DNA of 64,000 bases from Actinophytocola sp036378875 (GTDB taxonomy: Bacteria; Actinomycetota; Actinomycetes; Mycobacteriales; Pseudonocardiaceae): positions 124,001-188,000 of the forward strand of contig NZ_DASUVO010000081.1 in the NCBI RefSeq assembly GCF_036378875.1, written 5' to 3'. How positions within the stretch are numbered: the stretch's first letter is position 1; each line of letters begins with the position of its first letter. The notes beneath the pieces are model-generated. The model did no database searches and had not been told where the DNA came from. It was given only the letters and a program-made list of their open reading frames with translations. A program made the position numbers and the translations under genes. Of this stretch, positions 16,810 to 25,436 are shown piece after piece.

Positions 16810-17552
16810 TCCAGCGGGTGCGGAGGAGAACGGCCAGGGCGCCGTACGCGGCGGGTGTGGTCCTGGCCGGCGGGTCGGGCGCGCGCATGGGCGCGGGCAT
16901 GAACAAGGTGTACCTGCCGCTGGCCGGTCGCCGGCTGGTGTCGTGGTCGCTGGCCGCGTTCGGCAGGGTGCCGGAGATCGGCGTGCTGGTGCTGGTCGCC
17001 CGGCCGGAGGACAGCAAGCTCGTCGACTGGGTGCTGGACCGGGAACTGCCCGACACGCCGGTGGAGGTCGTCTACGGCGGCGACACCCGCATGGACTCGG
17101 AACTCCAGGCGCTGCGCCGCCTCGCGAGCCGCGTCCACGACGGCACCGTCGACGCCATCCTCCTGCACGACGCCGCCCGACCGCTGGTGAGCCCCGCACT
17201 CATCGCCGGCGTGCTGCACGCGGCCCGCGAACACGGCGGCGCCATCCCGGGGCTGCCGGCCGACGACATCGTGACCGTCGCCGGTGACGGACACGTCGTG
17301 AGCGGCGCACCGCTCGACGCGGCCATCCGCGCACAGACCCCGCAGGGCTTCCTGGCCGCACCCCTGATCGACGCCTACGAGCAGGCCGCGCGCGAGGAGT
17401 TCGTCGGCACGGACACCGCCTCGTGCATGGAGCGGTACTCGCGCGTGCCGGTGCGCTGGGTCCACGGCGACCAGCACAATTTCAAAATCACCTATCCGCA
17501 CGACCTGACCATCGCCGAACAGTTCCTCGAATCGTCGGAGTACCGGACATGA
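16806..17552 (+). CDS. ispD: IspD-family 2-C-methyl-D-erythritol 4-phosphate cytidylyltransferase (extra copy)
   Basis: 248 residues; ATGA overlap with E2. The nucleotide-binding loop is VVLAGGSGARMGAGMNKVYL (R27, K34), then a GGDTRMDSELQALR block, HDAARPLVSP, IRAQTPQGF and GDQHNFKITYPHDLTIAEQFL (the last part of which is the substrate-side Lys loop). All are IspD signatures. IspD joins CMP to MEP in isoprenoid synthesis. Its place in a PTS/DRL/acyloin-cleavage operon is unusual and is the strongest pointer that the pathway intermediate is MEP or a very similar phosphate. A different cytidylyltransferase substrate (for example another polyol phosphate) cannot be excluded. Confidence 0.8.
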   Translation: MIQRVRRRTARAPYAAGVVLAGGSGARMGAGMNKVYLPLAGRRLVSWSLAAFGRVPEIGVLVLVARPEDSKLVDWVLDRELPDTPVEVVYGGDTRMDSELQALRRLASRVHDGTVDAILLHDAARPLVSPALIAGVLHAAREHGGAIPGLPADDIVTVAGDGHVVSGAPLDAAIRAQTPQGFLAAPLIDAYEQAAREEFVGTDTASCMERYSRVPVRWVHGDQHNFKITYPHDLTIAEQFLESSEYRT

Positions 17553-17860
17553 GCGCCGTGGAGAACGCCGTTTTACTGTGCCAGTCCTGCGGCGAGGAAA
17601 CCGACCACCGCCTGGCGTACGCCGGTCGCCTTCTGGTGGTGACCGAATGCCGGCACTGCGGTCATACCATTGTGAGAGATGTCCGCGCCCGTTACCTGGC
17701 CGATCTGAAACAGCGAGTTGCCACAAAACCCGTTCGCATGTTGCGACGGTTCGTCCGCCACCCGGTCGGGTTCACGAGTTCGCTCCCGCGCACCACGATG
17801 CGCAAACCGTCTGAGCTGCTGGACGAGGTGCGCCTGGTGTGGGGCAGCCGCCGCGCCTGA
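17549..17860 (+). CDS. Small CxxC zinc-ribbon-like protein, last gene of the DRL operon
   Basis: 103 residues; ATGA overlap with ispD. Two CxxC knuckles, LCQSCGEETDH and ECRHCGHTIV, about 24 residues apart, suggest a zinc ribbon at the N-terminus. The rest is basic and helical (RYLADLKQRVATKPVRMLRRFVRHPVGF) and could bind nucleic acid or a membrane surface. I recognise no named family. Overlap with ispD implies a job tied to this pathway, for example regulation or complex assembly. Confidence 0.65.
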   Translation: MSAVENAVLLCQSCGEETDHRLAYAGRLLVVTECRHCGHTIVRDVRARYLADLKQRVATKPVRMLRRFVRHPVGFTSSLPRTTMRKPSELLDEVRLVWGSRRA

Positions 17861-18164
17861 CCGGCCAACAAAGTGGTAACGGAAATGTGCGACATGGCGT
17901 TGTCCACTCGCCGTCCGCTGGCGCCTTCCCCCTCGGCCTAGTATGAGTGGTGTGGGGCTTGACCACGCCTCGACTGGGACGTCCGAAAATGGTGAAGGGT
18001 AGCGCCTGTGCTTGTTCGTCCTGTAACGGACCACCAAGTCGGACGCGACACATTGCCTGGAAAGCTGTTCACCGTGGGTGACCCCACACCGGTGTTCGGC
18101 GGCCTGCGAACCAGACCGATGCGTTACCGGCCCTCTCGTCATCGCTGCACGTCGAGGTGACCAA
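17861..18164 (+). other. 304-base intergenic region before the NB-ARC/TPR gene
   Basis: No convincing gene. A TAGTAT box at 17939-17944 is a reasonable -10 for the downstream gene, with no clear -35 at the right distance. The downstream frame is open from about 18078, but the translated part before 18165 is arginine- and cysteine-rich and looks non-coding. No terminator hairpin was seen after 17860. Confidence 0.35.
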
Positions 18165-21100
18165 GTGCCCCACGAGACGACTGATGGCAGGCACCGACCG
18201 GGGCTGACCATCGCCGACAAGGAGCGCCTCATGGAGGCGCTCAACGCCGTTCCGGTGCTGCGTGATCCGCAGCAGAGGCAACTCGTCCTCGATGAGCTGC
18301 GCGACGAGCTCGGCAGCCAGTTCGACCCGCTCCGCCACAACGGCACCAACGCCGACAACTGGGCGATGGTGAGCACGTGCATCCGAATCGATGCAGTGCC
18401 GACGTTGGTGAGCATCCTGAAGCTGGTCGGAGGCCCGACCACCCAGTGGCACCGGCTCCACCTGCTGGTCGAGGAGCTCTTCGCGCCCCAACCGGTGCTG
18501 GTCCCCGCCGAGCTGGTGCCCGTCGACCCGCCGCTGGACCGCAAGATCAGGGCTCTCCTGGTCTCGGTGTCGGGCGACGTCGTCTCCGACGCGTTGCGAC
18601 ACGAGATATTCGACAGCAACCTGTTGGCGCTCAGTCGCAACGGAAATGCCGAAGACATCTATTCGGCGCTGTTTTTCAGTGAACGGTACGTGCCACTGCT
18701 GACTTACCTGGAAAGAGTGGCGCATCATTTGCCCGAATACGACATGGTCGAATTACATCGACTCATCGACGAACTGGCGCAGCATTACGATCTGGGGAGT
18801 GTCGCCGCCGGTCTCTGTCGAAGTTCGCGGCAAGCCGAAATCGTCACCCCGTTGAACCAACTCGCCGAATCGGTCGTCGACACCGAGGAAGGCGACGCCG
18901 AGGAAGACGACGACCCAGTGAACCGTGTGATGCCCATCCGGGCCGTGGCCGTGTCCGTCCCCCAGGTGTGGGGCGGAGTGCCGCCCCGCAACAAGCACTT
19001 CACCGGTCGGCAGGACATCCTCGCCCAGGTCCAGCGCACTCTCGGGCAACATTCCCAGTCCGCCCTGGTACCTCAGGCCCTGCACGGGCTCGGCGGCATC
19101 GGCAAGAGCCAGCTCGCCATGGAGTTCGCCTACCGCTACCAGGACGACTACCAGCTGGTGTGGTGGATTCAGGCCTACGACGAGCGGTCGATCAAGCGGT
19201 CGCTGGTGTCACTGGCCAAACGGCTCGGCCTGCCGGAGAGCGGCGACGTCCAGGACACCGTCGACAACGTCCTCGACGTGCTGCGCCGGGGAGAGCCCTA
19301 CGGCCGCTGGCTGCTCATCTACGACGACGCGCCAGAGCCGGGTCTTGTCGGTCCGTACCTGCCGTCGGGCGCGGGCCACGTCCTCATCACGTCGCGCAGC
19401 CGCACCTGGGCGAGCGAGTCCAACGCGATCGAGGTGGACGTCTTCAGCCCGGACGAGAGCATCGGGCTGATCCGCGGTCGCTGGGAAGGGCTCAGCGACG
19501 AGGACGCCCGCGTGCTCGCGGACAACCTGGGACACCTCCCGCTGGCGCTCGAGCAGGCCGTGGCCATGCACGAGCAGACCGGCATCCCGCTGGGCGAGTA
19601 CCGACGCGCCCTGCACGACAACCCCAGCCAGATTCTCGCCGAGGGCAACCCGGCCAACTACCCGGAGTCCGTCGCCTCGACGTTGTCCCTGGCCTTCAAC
19701 AGTGTCCGGGAGATCTCCCCGGGCGCGGCCTATCTGCTGCGCCTGTGCGCGTTCCTCAGCTCCCAACCGATCGCGTTGCCGCTGCTGACCCGTGGCCGGG
19801 CCGCGCAACCGGACGACTCGACCATCGACCTCGGCGACGACCTCAAGGTCCGCCGTGCTGTGCGGGACCTGGGTCGGTTCGCGCTGGTCCAACTGGACGC
19901 CGGACGCGACCTGCTTCGCGTGCACAACCTGGTGAGCGCGCTGATCCGCGCGGCCACCCCGGAGGACGAGCGGGCCGGGATGGAACGCCACGCGCACGCG
20001 GTGCTGGCCGGCGCGAACCCGGGTGACCCGGACAAGCAGGAGAACTGGCCCGCGCACTCGCTGATCGCGCCGCACGTGAACTCGGCCGGCCTGGTGTACT
20101 CGTTGGAACCCTCGGTTCGCCGGGTCGTGCTCGACCAGATCAGGTACCACTTCATGATCGGCGACTTCGCGGAGAGCCGCCGGATCGGCGAGAGCGCGGT
20201 CGAGGTCTGGCGGGCGGCGTGCGGTGAGGACGACGAGCTCATGCTGGTGGCGAGCAGGCACCTGTCGATCTCGCTGCGCTCACTCGGCCACTATGCGGAG
20301 GCCCGCGCCCTCGGCCAGGACACCTTGGACCGAATGGTGCGTACGCTCGGCCCGGACCACGAGCACTGTCTGGTCACCGCGGGCGGTCTGGCCCAGGACA
20401 TGCGGCTCGCCGGCGAGTTCCGGGAGGCGCTGGCGCTGGACGGGCAGACCCTGGACCTGCTCCGCGTGCGGCTCGGGGAGCTGGACCCGGACACTCTCCG
20501 GGAACTGTCCAACCTCGCCGTGGACTACCGCATGCTCGGTGACTTCGCCGAGGCCGCCAAGCGCGACCAGGAAGCCATCCGGCTCAAGGTGAACGTGTAC
20601 GGCGAGGACAACATGAGCACGTTGTTCTCGTACGCGTGCCTGGTGCGCGATCTGTACGGGCTCGGCGAGTACGCGGACGGACTCGCTCTGGCCACGGAAA
20701 AGCTGCCGATGCACGAACAGGCACTGCAGCGCCCCGACCATCCACACCTGCTGATCGCCAAACGGGGCTACACGATCCTGCTGCGCAAGCTCGGCCGCAA
20801 CAAGGAGGCGCTGCACAACGCGCACGAGCTGCACGACGCGTGCCGGCGCAAGTTCGGTCGCTCACACGAGCACACGCTCTCCGCGCTCGTCACATTGAGC
20901 AACTCACTGCGGGTGACCGGCGACCTGGACGCCTCGTTGCGTTACGGCCAGCGAGCGCTCAAGATCTACCGTGAGGTGTTCCGCGAACACCCGTTCACGC
21001 TCGCCTGCCAGGTGGACGTCGCGATCACGCTCCAGGCGCTCGGTCGGGTCGAGGAGTCCAACGAGCTCAACGACGAGGCGCTCAACGCGATGACGGCGAT

Positions 21101-21440
21101 CCTCGGCGAGGAGCACCCGCACACGTTGTGCGCGGCCACCACCAAGGCCAACGGGCTCGCCGCCGCGGAGCGGCACGAGGAGGCGCGCGAGCTCAGCGAA
21201 CGGATTCTCACGATCTCCCGCCGGGAGAACGTGCGCGGCGTCGATCACCCGTACACGCTCGCGTGCGCGGCGAACCACGCGCTCGACCTGGAGGCCACCG
21301 GGGACAGCGTCGCGGCGATCGAGTTGCGCAAAGAGATCTTCCCGCTGTTCCGGTCGAAGCTCGGCCGTGACCACCCGGAGACGTTGAACGCCAACGCCTA
21401 CCGCCGGATGGAGGCCGACATCGAGGTGCCGGCCTCGTAG
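18165..21440 (+). CDS. EAD/NB-ARC/TPR protein of the FxSxx-COOH system (FxsT-like)
   Basis: About 1,091 residues from GTG 18165, which has GAGGTG upstream; an earlier GTG at 18078 is possible. N-terminal helical effector-associated-type domain (TIADKERLMEALNAVPVLRD), a Glu/Asp-rich linker, then an NB-ARC NTPase: P-loop LHGLGGIGKSQLA (about residue 308), Walker B WLLIYDDAPEP, ITSRSRTW, LGHLPLALEQA. The C-terminal half is TPR/Kinesin-light-chain-type repeats (for example LSISLRSLGHYAEARALGQD). This STAND protein type accompanies FxS radical-SAM RiPP loci. It may sense or use the modified peptide. Its 3' end overlaps the HExxH gene on the other strand by 43 bases. Confidence 0.82.
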   Translation: MPHETTDGRHRPGLTIADKERLMEALNAVPVLRDPQQRQLVLDELRDELGSQFDPLRHNGTNADNWAMVSTCIRIDAVPTLVSILKLVGGPTTQWHRLHLLVEELFAPQPVLVPAELVPVDPPLDRKIRALLVSVSGDVVSDALRHEIFDSNLLALSRNGNAEDIYSALFFSERYVPLLTYLERVAHHLPEYDMVELHRLIDELAQHYDLGSVAAGLCRSSRQAEIVTPLNQLAESVVDTEEGDAEEDDDPVNRVMPIRAVAVSVPQVWGGVPPRNKHFTGRQDILAQVQRTLGQHSQSALVPQALHGLGGIGKSQLAMEFAYRYQDDYQLVWWIQAYDERSIKRSLVSLAKRLGLPESGDVQDTVDNVLDVLRRGEPYGRWLLIYDDAPEPGLVGPYLPSGAGHVLITSRSRTWASESNAIEVDVFSPDESIGLIRGRWEGLSDEDARVLADNLGHLPLALEQAVAMHEQTGIPLGEYRRALHDNPSQILAEGNPANYPESVASTLSLAFNSVREISPGAAYLLRLCAFLSSQPIALPLLTRGRAAQPDDSTIDLGDDLKVRRAVRDLGRFALVQLDAGRDLLRVHNLVSALIRAATPEDERAGMERHAHAVLAGANPGDPDKQENWPAHSLIAPHVNSAGLVYSLEPSVRRVVLDQIRYHFMIGDFAESRRIGESAVEVWRAACGEDDELMLVASRHLSISLRSLGHYAEARALGQDTLDRMVRTLGPDHEHCLVTAGGLAQDMRLAGEFREALALDGQTLDLLRVRLGELDPDTLRELSNLAVDYRMLGDFAEAAKRDQEAIRLKVNVYGEDNMSTLFSYACLVRDLYGLGEYADGLALATEKLPMHEQALQRPDHPHLLIAKRGYTILLRKLGRNKEALHNAHELHDACRRKFGRSHEHTLSALVTLSNSLRVTGDLDASLRYGQRALKIYREVFREHPFTLACQVDVAITLQALGRVEESNELNDEALNAMTAILGEEHPHTLCAATTKANGLAAAERHEEARELSERILTISRRENVRGVDHPYTLACAANHALDLEATGDSVAAIELRKEIFPLFRSKLGRDHPETLNANAYRRMEADIEVPAS

Positions 21441-23164
21441 CGCGACATCAACGCCAGCAGCGGAGCGGTGTCGTGGGCCGGTGAGATCGCGGCGAACGCG
21501 GCTCTGACCAGCTCCGGCGAACGCACGAGCGGCGATCGTTCCGGCACCGCGCAGGCGTGGCCGTGTGCGACGACGAGTGTCGCCCAGGTGCGGTCGTCGG
21601 TGGCGCCGCCGGCCACCCTCGCGAGTGCGTCGTCACGTGCGGCCGGGTAGTCGCCCATGACCAGGTCGAGGTCACCGGGTGTCGCGCCGGGGAACCGCTT
21701 CGCGAACAGCTCCTCGTCCGCCGCCAGAGCCCGCACTTCGGACGCGTTCTCGAGCCAGGCCATCGCCACCCGCGTGAAGGGGTTGTCTCCGCTCGGGTCG
21801 GCATGCCTCGGCGTGCCCGCGTGTTCGACCAGGTCGTCCAGCGCGGATCCGCTGCCCCGCCATGCCAGGACGGCCGCACGCGTGGCGCTCTCGTCCGGAA
21901 CCACGTTGCACAGCCGCCAGCTCGCTCGATGCTCGGTGACGAGGTCGTCGGCGATCCGGCGGACCTCCGGCGGCCCGATGTCGACCGGTAGGGCGTCGAC
22001 CGCCTCGCCGAGCGCGTCGACGAGTGCGGCGCCCAGCGGCGTCAGCTCCGTCGCTCCGGCGGCCACGCGATGGGCGACCCGCAGCTGCCGCACGTGTCGT
22101 GCGTACTCCAGCTCGGTCGTCGGGCCGGTGCGCTCCCGCGACCAGAAGTCGGCGACTCCGAAGAACGCCATGAGTCCGTGCACGACACCGGACAGGGGTC
22201 GGGGGTCGTTGCGCCACGGTGAATAGAGGAGTTGCCGGGACGGCGTCGTGTACAGCGGTTTGAGATCGTGCAACGTGGCGAGCCGGTGGTGCTGCGACTC
22301 GTGGATCAGCGTCGCGGCAAGCCGTTCCGGGCTCACGGGCTCGGTGAGCACGGTGGCGCCCGGCGCGTCCGAGGAACTCGCGCTCACCCCGCCCAACTGG
22401 CCGGCACGCGCCACCGGCACCAGACAGCGGATCGCCGCGGCCATCGTGTGCAACCGGTGCGAATGCCGGTCGGCGAGCACCTGCCACGCGGCGTCCAGCC
22501 GGGTGCGCCAGGTGTCGAGCTCGTCGTCGGTCAGGCGGGTGACCGGAAGCCTGAACGAGTCCCAGTAGGGATCGACGTCGTCGACGTGGACGCGGAGTGT
22601 CACGCCGTCCGCCTCTGTCCGAAGTAGACGGACTGGCTCCCAGGACATGGGCGGCTTTCCGTCCAGCAGAATGCCGTCCGGTCCCGTGACGCACTCCACC
22701 AACGCGGGTCCGGGCTGGGAGCAGAGCGCGCGGCCGAGCGCGGGGAAGTGGACGGCACCGGAACGCACGGGCACTCGCACCCGCACTCGAAGCCCTTTCT
22801 GCTGTGCGGCCGATGCCGCCACCGAGCCGAGATGGGCGAGGTGGATCCACAGTGGAGTCTCGGTGGAGACTGGTTCGGTGGACAGATGCCGGAGGCACTG
22901 CGCGGCCCAGGCCCCCACCTGTGGACCGCTGAGCAACTCGGCGACCCAGTGTCGTTGCTGGCGCTGGACATCGGCCAGTGCTCGATAGTTCTCCAGCAGG
23001 TGCGCGCGGTGTGCCGTGTCGGGGTCGACGGTGTCGAGGATGGCGCGGAGCTGCGCCATCCGCTTGCTCACGTGCGCGGCCTGCCACATGTCCTGTTCGG
23101 ACCGATCGCCGCCACCGCACAGCGAGTCCAAGATGGACGTCGGAAGACGGTGGTACCCGCTCAA
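21398..23164 (-). CDS. HExxH-motif peptide-modifying protein of the FxS system
   Basis: 588 residues. The TTG start at 23164 overlaps the TGA of the radical SAM gene (TTGA), and the first residues YHRLPTSILDSLCGGGD fit the family. The metal motif is LIHESQHHRLATLHDLKPLY (HESQH at 288-292). Elsewhere are RQLLYSPWRNDPRPLSGVVHGLMAFF and a helical C-terminal part. This domain occurs fused to or beside FxsB-type radical SAM enzymes; members have been described as oxoglutarate-dependent peptide beta-hydroxylases rather than proteases. Here it is a separate gene coupled to fxsB and the precursor, so it probably hydroxylates or otherwise modifies the same peptide. Confidence 0.8.
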   Translation of the reverse strand: MSGYHRLPTSILDSLCGGGDRSEQDMWQAAHVSKRMAQLRAILDTVDPDTAHRAHLLENYRALADVQRQQRHWVAELLSGPQVGAWAAQCLRHLSTEPVSTETPLWIHLAHLGSVAASAAQQKGLRVRVRVPVRSGAVHFPALGRALCSQPGPALVECVTGPDGILLDGKPPMSWEPVRLLRTEADGVTLRVHVDDVDPYWDSFRLPVTRLTDDELDTWRTRLDAAWQVLADRHSHRLHTMAAAIRCLVPVARAGQLGGVSASSSDAPGATVLTEPVSPERLAATLIHESQHHRLATLHDLKPLYTTPSRQLLYSPWRNDPRPLSGVVHGLMAFFGVADFWSRERTGPTTELEYARHVRQLRVAHRVAAGATELTPLGAALVDALGEAVDALPVDIGPPEVRRIADDLVTEHRASWRLCNVVPDESATRAAVLAWRGSGSALDDLVEHAGTPRHADPSGDNPFTRVAMAWLENASEVRALAADEELFAKRFPGATPGDLDLVMGDYPAARDDALARVAGGATDDRTWATLVVAHGHACAVPERSPLVRSPELVRAAFAAISPAHDTAPLLALMSRYEAGTSMSASIRR

Positions 23165-24285
23165 CGAGCGGTCCGAGCGGCCAGGTCCGACCGGACTCGG
23201 CCGGAGATGTGGCTGATGAGCCGGGTCAGGTCAGGACAGTACACGGACGGGTGCCGGAAACCGTGGTCCTGGCCGAAGCGGTGCGTGTAGTTCCCGCCGC
23301 CGCAGACCCGCATCAATACGCAACGCTGGCAGGCGTCCGCGAGCGACGCGACACCGGCCTGCCGCGCGCGCACCTCCGGGTGCGTGAGCACGGCGTCCAC
23401 TGTGTGGTCGAAGACGTTGAACCCGGTCTCGGGTTGGCCGTGTGCGGCCGACTTCAGCATGTCGGCCTGCTGGAAGGAGCCGTCTGTGTCGATGACCAGG
23501 TAGGCGACCGGGCTCAGGCCGACCTGGTCCGAGCTGCTCTGTCCGCCGAGCAGTAGGTGGATGATCTCCTGGAACAGCCGGACGCCGGTCTCCTGCCGGG
23601 GCGCGCCGTACCACCGGTCGAACACGGTGATCAGCCAGTCCGCGTACGGCGCGGCCGCGCCGTTGCGAGGCGGGGGAATCAGCCAGTTCGCCTGTGGCAG
23701 CAGGAAGTCGACCACCGGGGGACTGAACTCCAGCAGCGACTCGTACACCTCGATCGGATCGTTGGCGAGGTCGATCACGCACAGCAGACCGGAGAACACG
23801 TCGGGGTTCTCCCGCAGCAGCCGCAGCGCTCTGGCCGTGTCGTCCCAACTTCCCCGGTCGTCGTGGTAGCGACGGTGCCGGTCATGCTGTGTCCGGCCGC
23901 CGTCGACGCTCACCCCGACCCGCACACCATGCGAGCGGAAGACGCGTATCGACGCTTCGTCGAGCAGCACGCCATTGGTCTGGACCCGTGCCTCGACGGA
24001 AGTACCCGCCGGGCACGCGTTTCGAATGGCCTGGACCACTTCGGCGATGAGCTCCGCGCCGGCGAGCAACGGCTCGCCACCGTGGAACGCGACCGAGACA
24101 TCGGCGAGCCCGTGCGTCCGCACGTGCTCGCCGATTCTTCGCGCCGTGACCGCCACGGTTTCATCGGAGGGAAAACGCGGGCGGGTTCGCCAGCTCTGGT
24201 CGGCCATCGTGTAGACGTAGCAGTAGTCACAGGCGAGGTTGCACCGGCTCGCCACTTTGACCACGTACTCGTTGATGGGAATCAT
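23161..24285 (-). CDS. fxsB: Radical SAM peptide maturase, FxsB family
   Basis: 374 residues from ATG 24285. The [4Fe-4S]/SAM motif is RCNLACDYCYVY (C15, C19, C22), preceded by PINEYVVKVAS as in FxsB proteins. VSVAFHGGEPLL binds SAM. The C-terminal SPASM-like part has cysteines in CQRCVLMRVCGGGNYTHRFG and VYC for auxiliary clusters. FxsB enzymes link an aromatic side chain to the beta carbon two residues on, making three-residue cyclophanes near the precursor's C-terminus. The gene begins eight bases after the precursor stop and overlaps the HExxH gene. Because the precursor has His where Phe is expected, this enzyme may form an imidazole-linked ring. Confidence 0.88.
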   Translation of the reverse strand: MIPINEYVVKVASRCNLACDYCYVYTMADQSWRTRPRFPSDETVAVTARRIGEHVRTHGLADVSVAFHGGEPLLAGAELIAEVVQAIRNACPAGTSVEARVQTNGVLLDEASIRVFRSHGVRVGVSVDGGRTQHDRHRRYHDDRGSWDDTARALRLLRENPDVFSGLLCVIDLANDPIEVYESLLEFSPPVVDFLLPQANWLIPPPRNGAAAPYADWLITVFDRWYGAPRQETGVRLFQEIIHLLLGGQSSSDQVGLSPVAYLVIDTDGSFQQADMLKSAAHGQPETGFNVFDHTVDAVLTHPEVRARQAGVASLADACQRCVLMRVCGGGNYTHRFGQDHGFRHPSVYCPDLTRLISHISGRVRSDLAARTAR

Positions 24286-24293
24286 CGGGGGAC

Positions 24294-24467
24294 TCAGATG
24301 TGCGTGTCGTGGCCCGCGACCACCGAGGCGTTGCCGTCCTTGCTCTCCTCCAGAATCCTGCGGATGGAATGCGCGAGTGGGGTGTCCTCGACGGTGCGGA
24401 GGTCGTCCAGCAGCACGTCGGTCAGGTCGGCGAGATCGCTCCCCAGATCGATGGAGGTGTGGTCCAC
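24294..24467 (-). CDS. FxsA-like RiPP precursor with divergent C-terminus HDTHI
   Basis: 57 residues from GTG 24467, with GAAGGGGG at a proper distance. The leader is an acidic amphipathic helix typical of FxSxx-COOH precursors: LGSDLADLTDVLLDDLRTVE, DTPLAHSIRRILEESKDG, then NASVVAGHDTHI and stop. The canonical last five residues are F-x-S-x-x; here they are H-D-T-H-I, so Phe is replaced by His and Ser by Thr at the same distance from the C-terminus. The stop lies eight bases before the radical SAM start. The core is presumably GHDTHI. Position, length and leader make this call firm; the chemistry is inference. Confidence 0.8.
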   Translation of the reverse strand: MDHTSIDLGSDLADLTDVLLDDLRTVEDTPLAHSIRRILEESKDGNASVVAGHDTHI

Positions 24468-24686
24468 CGTGCCCCCTTCGGTATTCGCCGAACGGATGTT
24501 TCACCTAGACGATACGTTGCGAGGTCAGGTTTGCCACACCCCGTGACCGACAAAGTGATGATCTCCGCAGTGGCAGGTCAGGTCGCCGGTGGCTCGATGT
24601 CACACTCGATCCACCGCGACTCCGCGCGGCGAGCACGGCCGGATGGCCAGAGCCGAGCTCGGCCGCGAGCGCCGTCGAGGCCTCGG
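24468..24686 (-). promoter_or_regulatory. Upstream region of the FxS-like operon
   Basis: 219 bases between the precursor start and the stop of the next minus-strand gene. The first 70 bases upstream of the GTG are relatively AT-rich (AACGTATCGTCTAGGTG on the minus strand), suggesting a promoter with a TATCGT or TAGGTG -10. No gene was found. Confidence 0.3.
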
Positions 24687-25265
24687 TCAGCGCGGCCTGC
24701 CCGGCACCCGAACCACGTACTCGGGGTCGTCGGCGCCGACGCGGGACAGGTCCACCGCCAGCCATATCAGTGACGCGCCCGCGACGACGTGGACGACGCT
24801 GGTGAGCGGTGTGTCAGGCAGCCGGGCGGCGACGGCGAGCACCGGGAACGCCGCGGTGTAGGCCACCGCCGGGACGCGGGGGTGGACACCGGAACGGACC
24901 ATCGACACGCCGAACAGCACCGAGCCCACCGCGAAGACCAGCGCGCTGCCCAGCAGCGCCACCATCGTCGGGCCGTCGAGGAGGGTGGCGACCGTGGCGT
25001 CGTCCAGGTAGAACAGCGCCATGTTCAGGGTGAACGCCGCGCCGCCGAACAGGCCGAGGCCGATCGCGTTGACGAGGTAGGCCAACGCGCCGCGTTGGCC
25101 CTGCCGTCGTTGGAGCGCGGGCAGCAGCGGGACGGCGAGTGCGGGGGCGAGGCCGATGACGAAGCTGGTCGCCGCGGTTTCGCCGGTGGCGGCCTCCACC
25201 GCGCCGGGGAGCGCGATACACAGGCCGGCGGCCACGCCGGACCACGCGGCGAGTTTGGTCAGCAT
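24687..25265 (-). CDS. Integral membrane protein, unknown function
   Basis: 192 residues from ATG 25265 with AAGGAG six bases upstream. About six membrane helices fill the protein, with a short basic loop (LQRRQGQRG) between the second and third. Small hydrophobic proteins of this general type are common next to NarL-type two-component systems. It is transcribed divergently from the sensor kinase across 171 bases, so it may be the target of that system. No family recognised with confidence. Confidence 0.6.
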   Translation of the reverse strand: MLTKLAAWSGVAAGLCIALPGAVEAATGETAATSFVIGLAPALAVPLLPALQRRQGQRGALAYLVNAIGLGLFGGAAFTLNMALFYLDDATVATLLDGPTMVALLGSALVFAVGSVLFGVSMVRSGVHPRVPAVAYTAAFPVLAVAARLPDTPLTSVVHVVAGASLIWLAVDLSRVGADDPEYVVRVPGRPR

Positions 25266-25436
25266 CAGGATCTCCTTGGGAAGTAAGGACTTCGTGGCTC
25301 CGGACGGTAGGGACGGCGCCACGCGTGGCGGAAGTGCCGGCCGGCCAACGATCAGCCGGCCGGACGGCACGTGCCGTCCGGCCACACTTGGCGCGGTCGG
25401 CGCGGTCGGCGGGGGTCGGCGTCGTAGGCTCGCCGA

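Noticed and set aside
21398..23164. Zinc metalloprotease from the HExxH motif
   Set aside because: Length, N-terminal pattern and coupling to an FxsB-type enzyme match the peptide-modifying HExxH family, not a known protease family.
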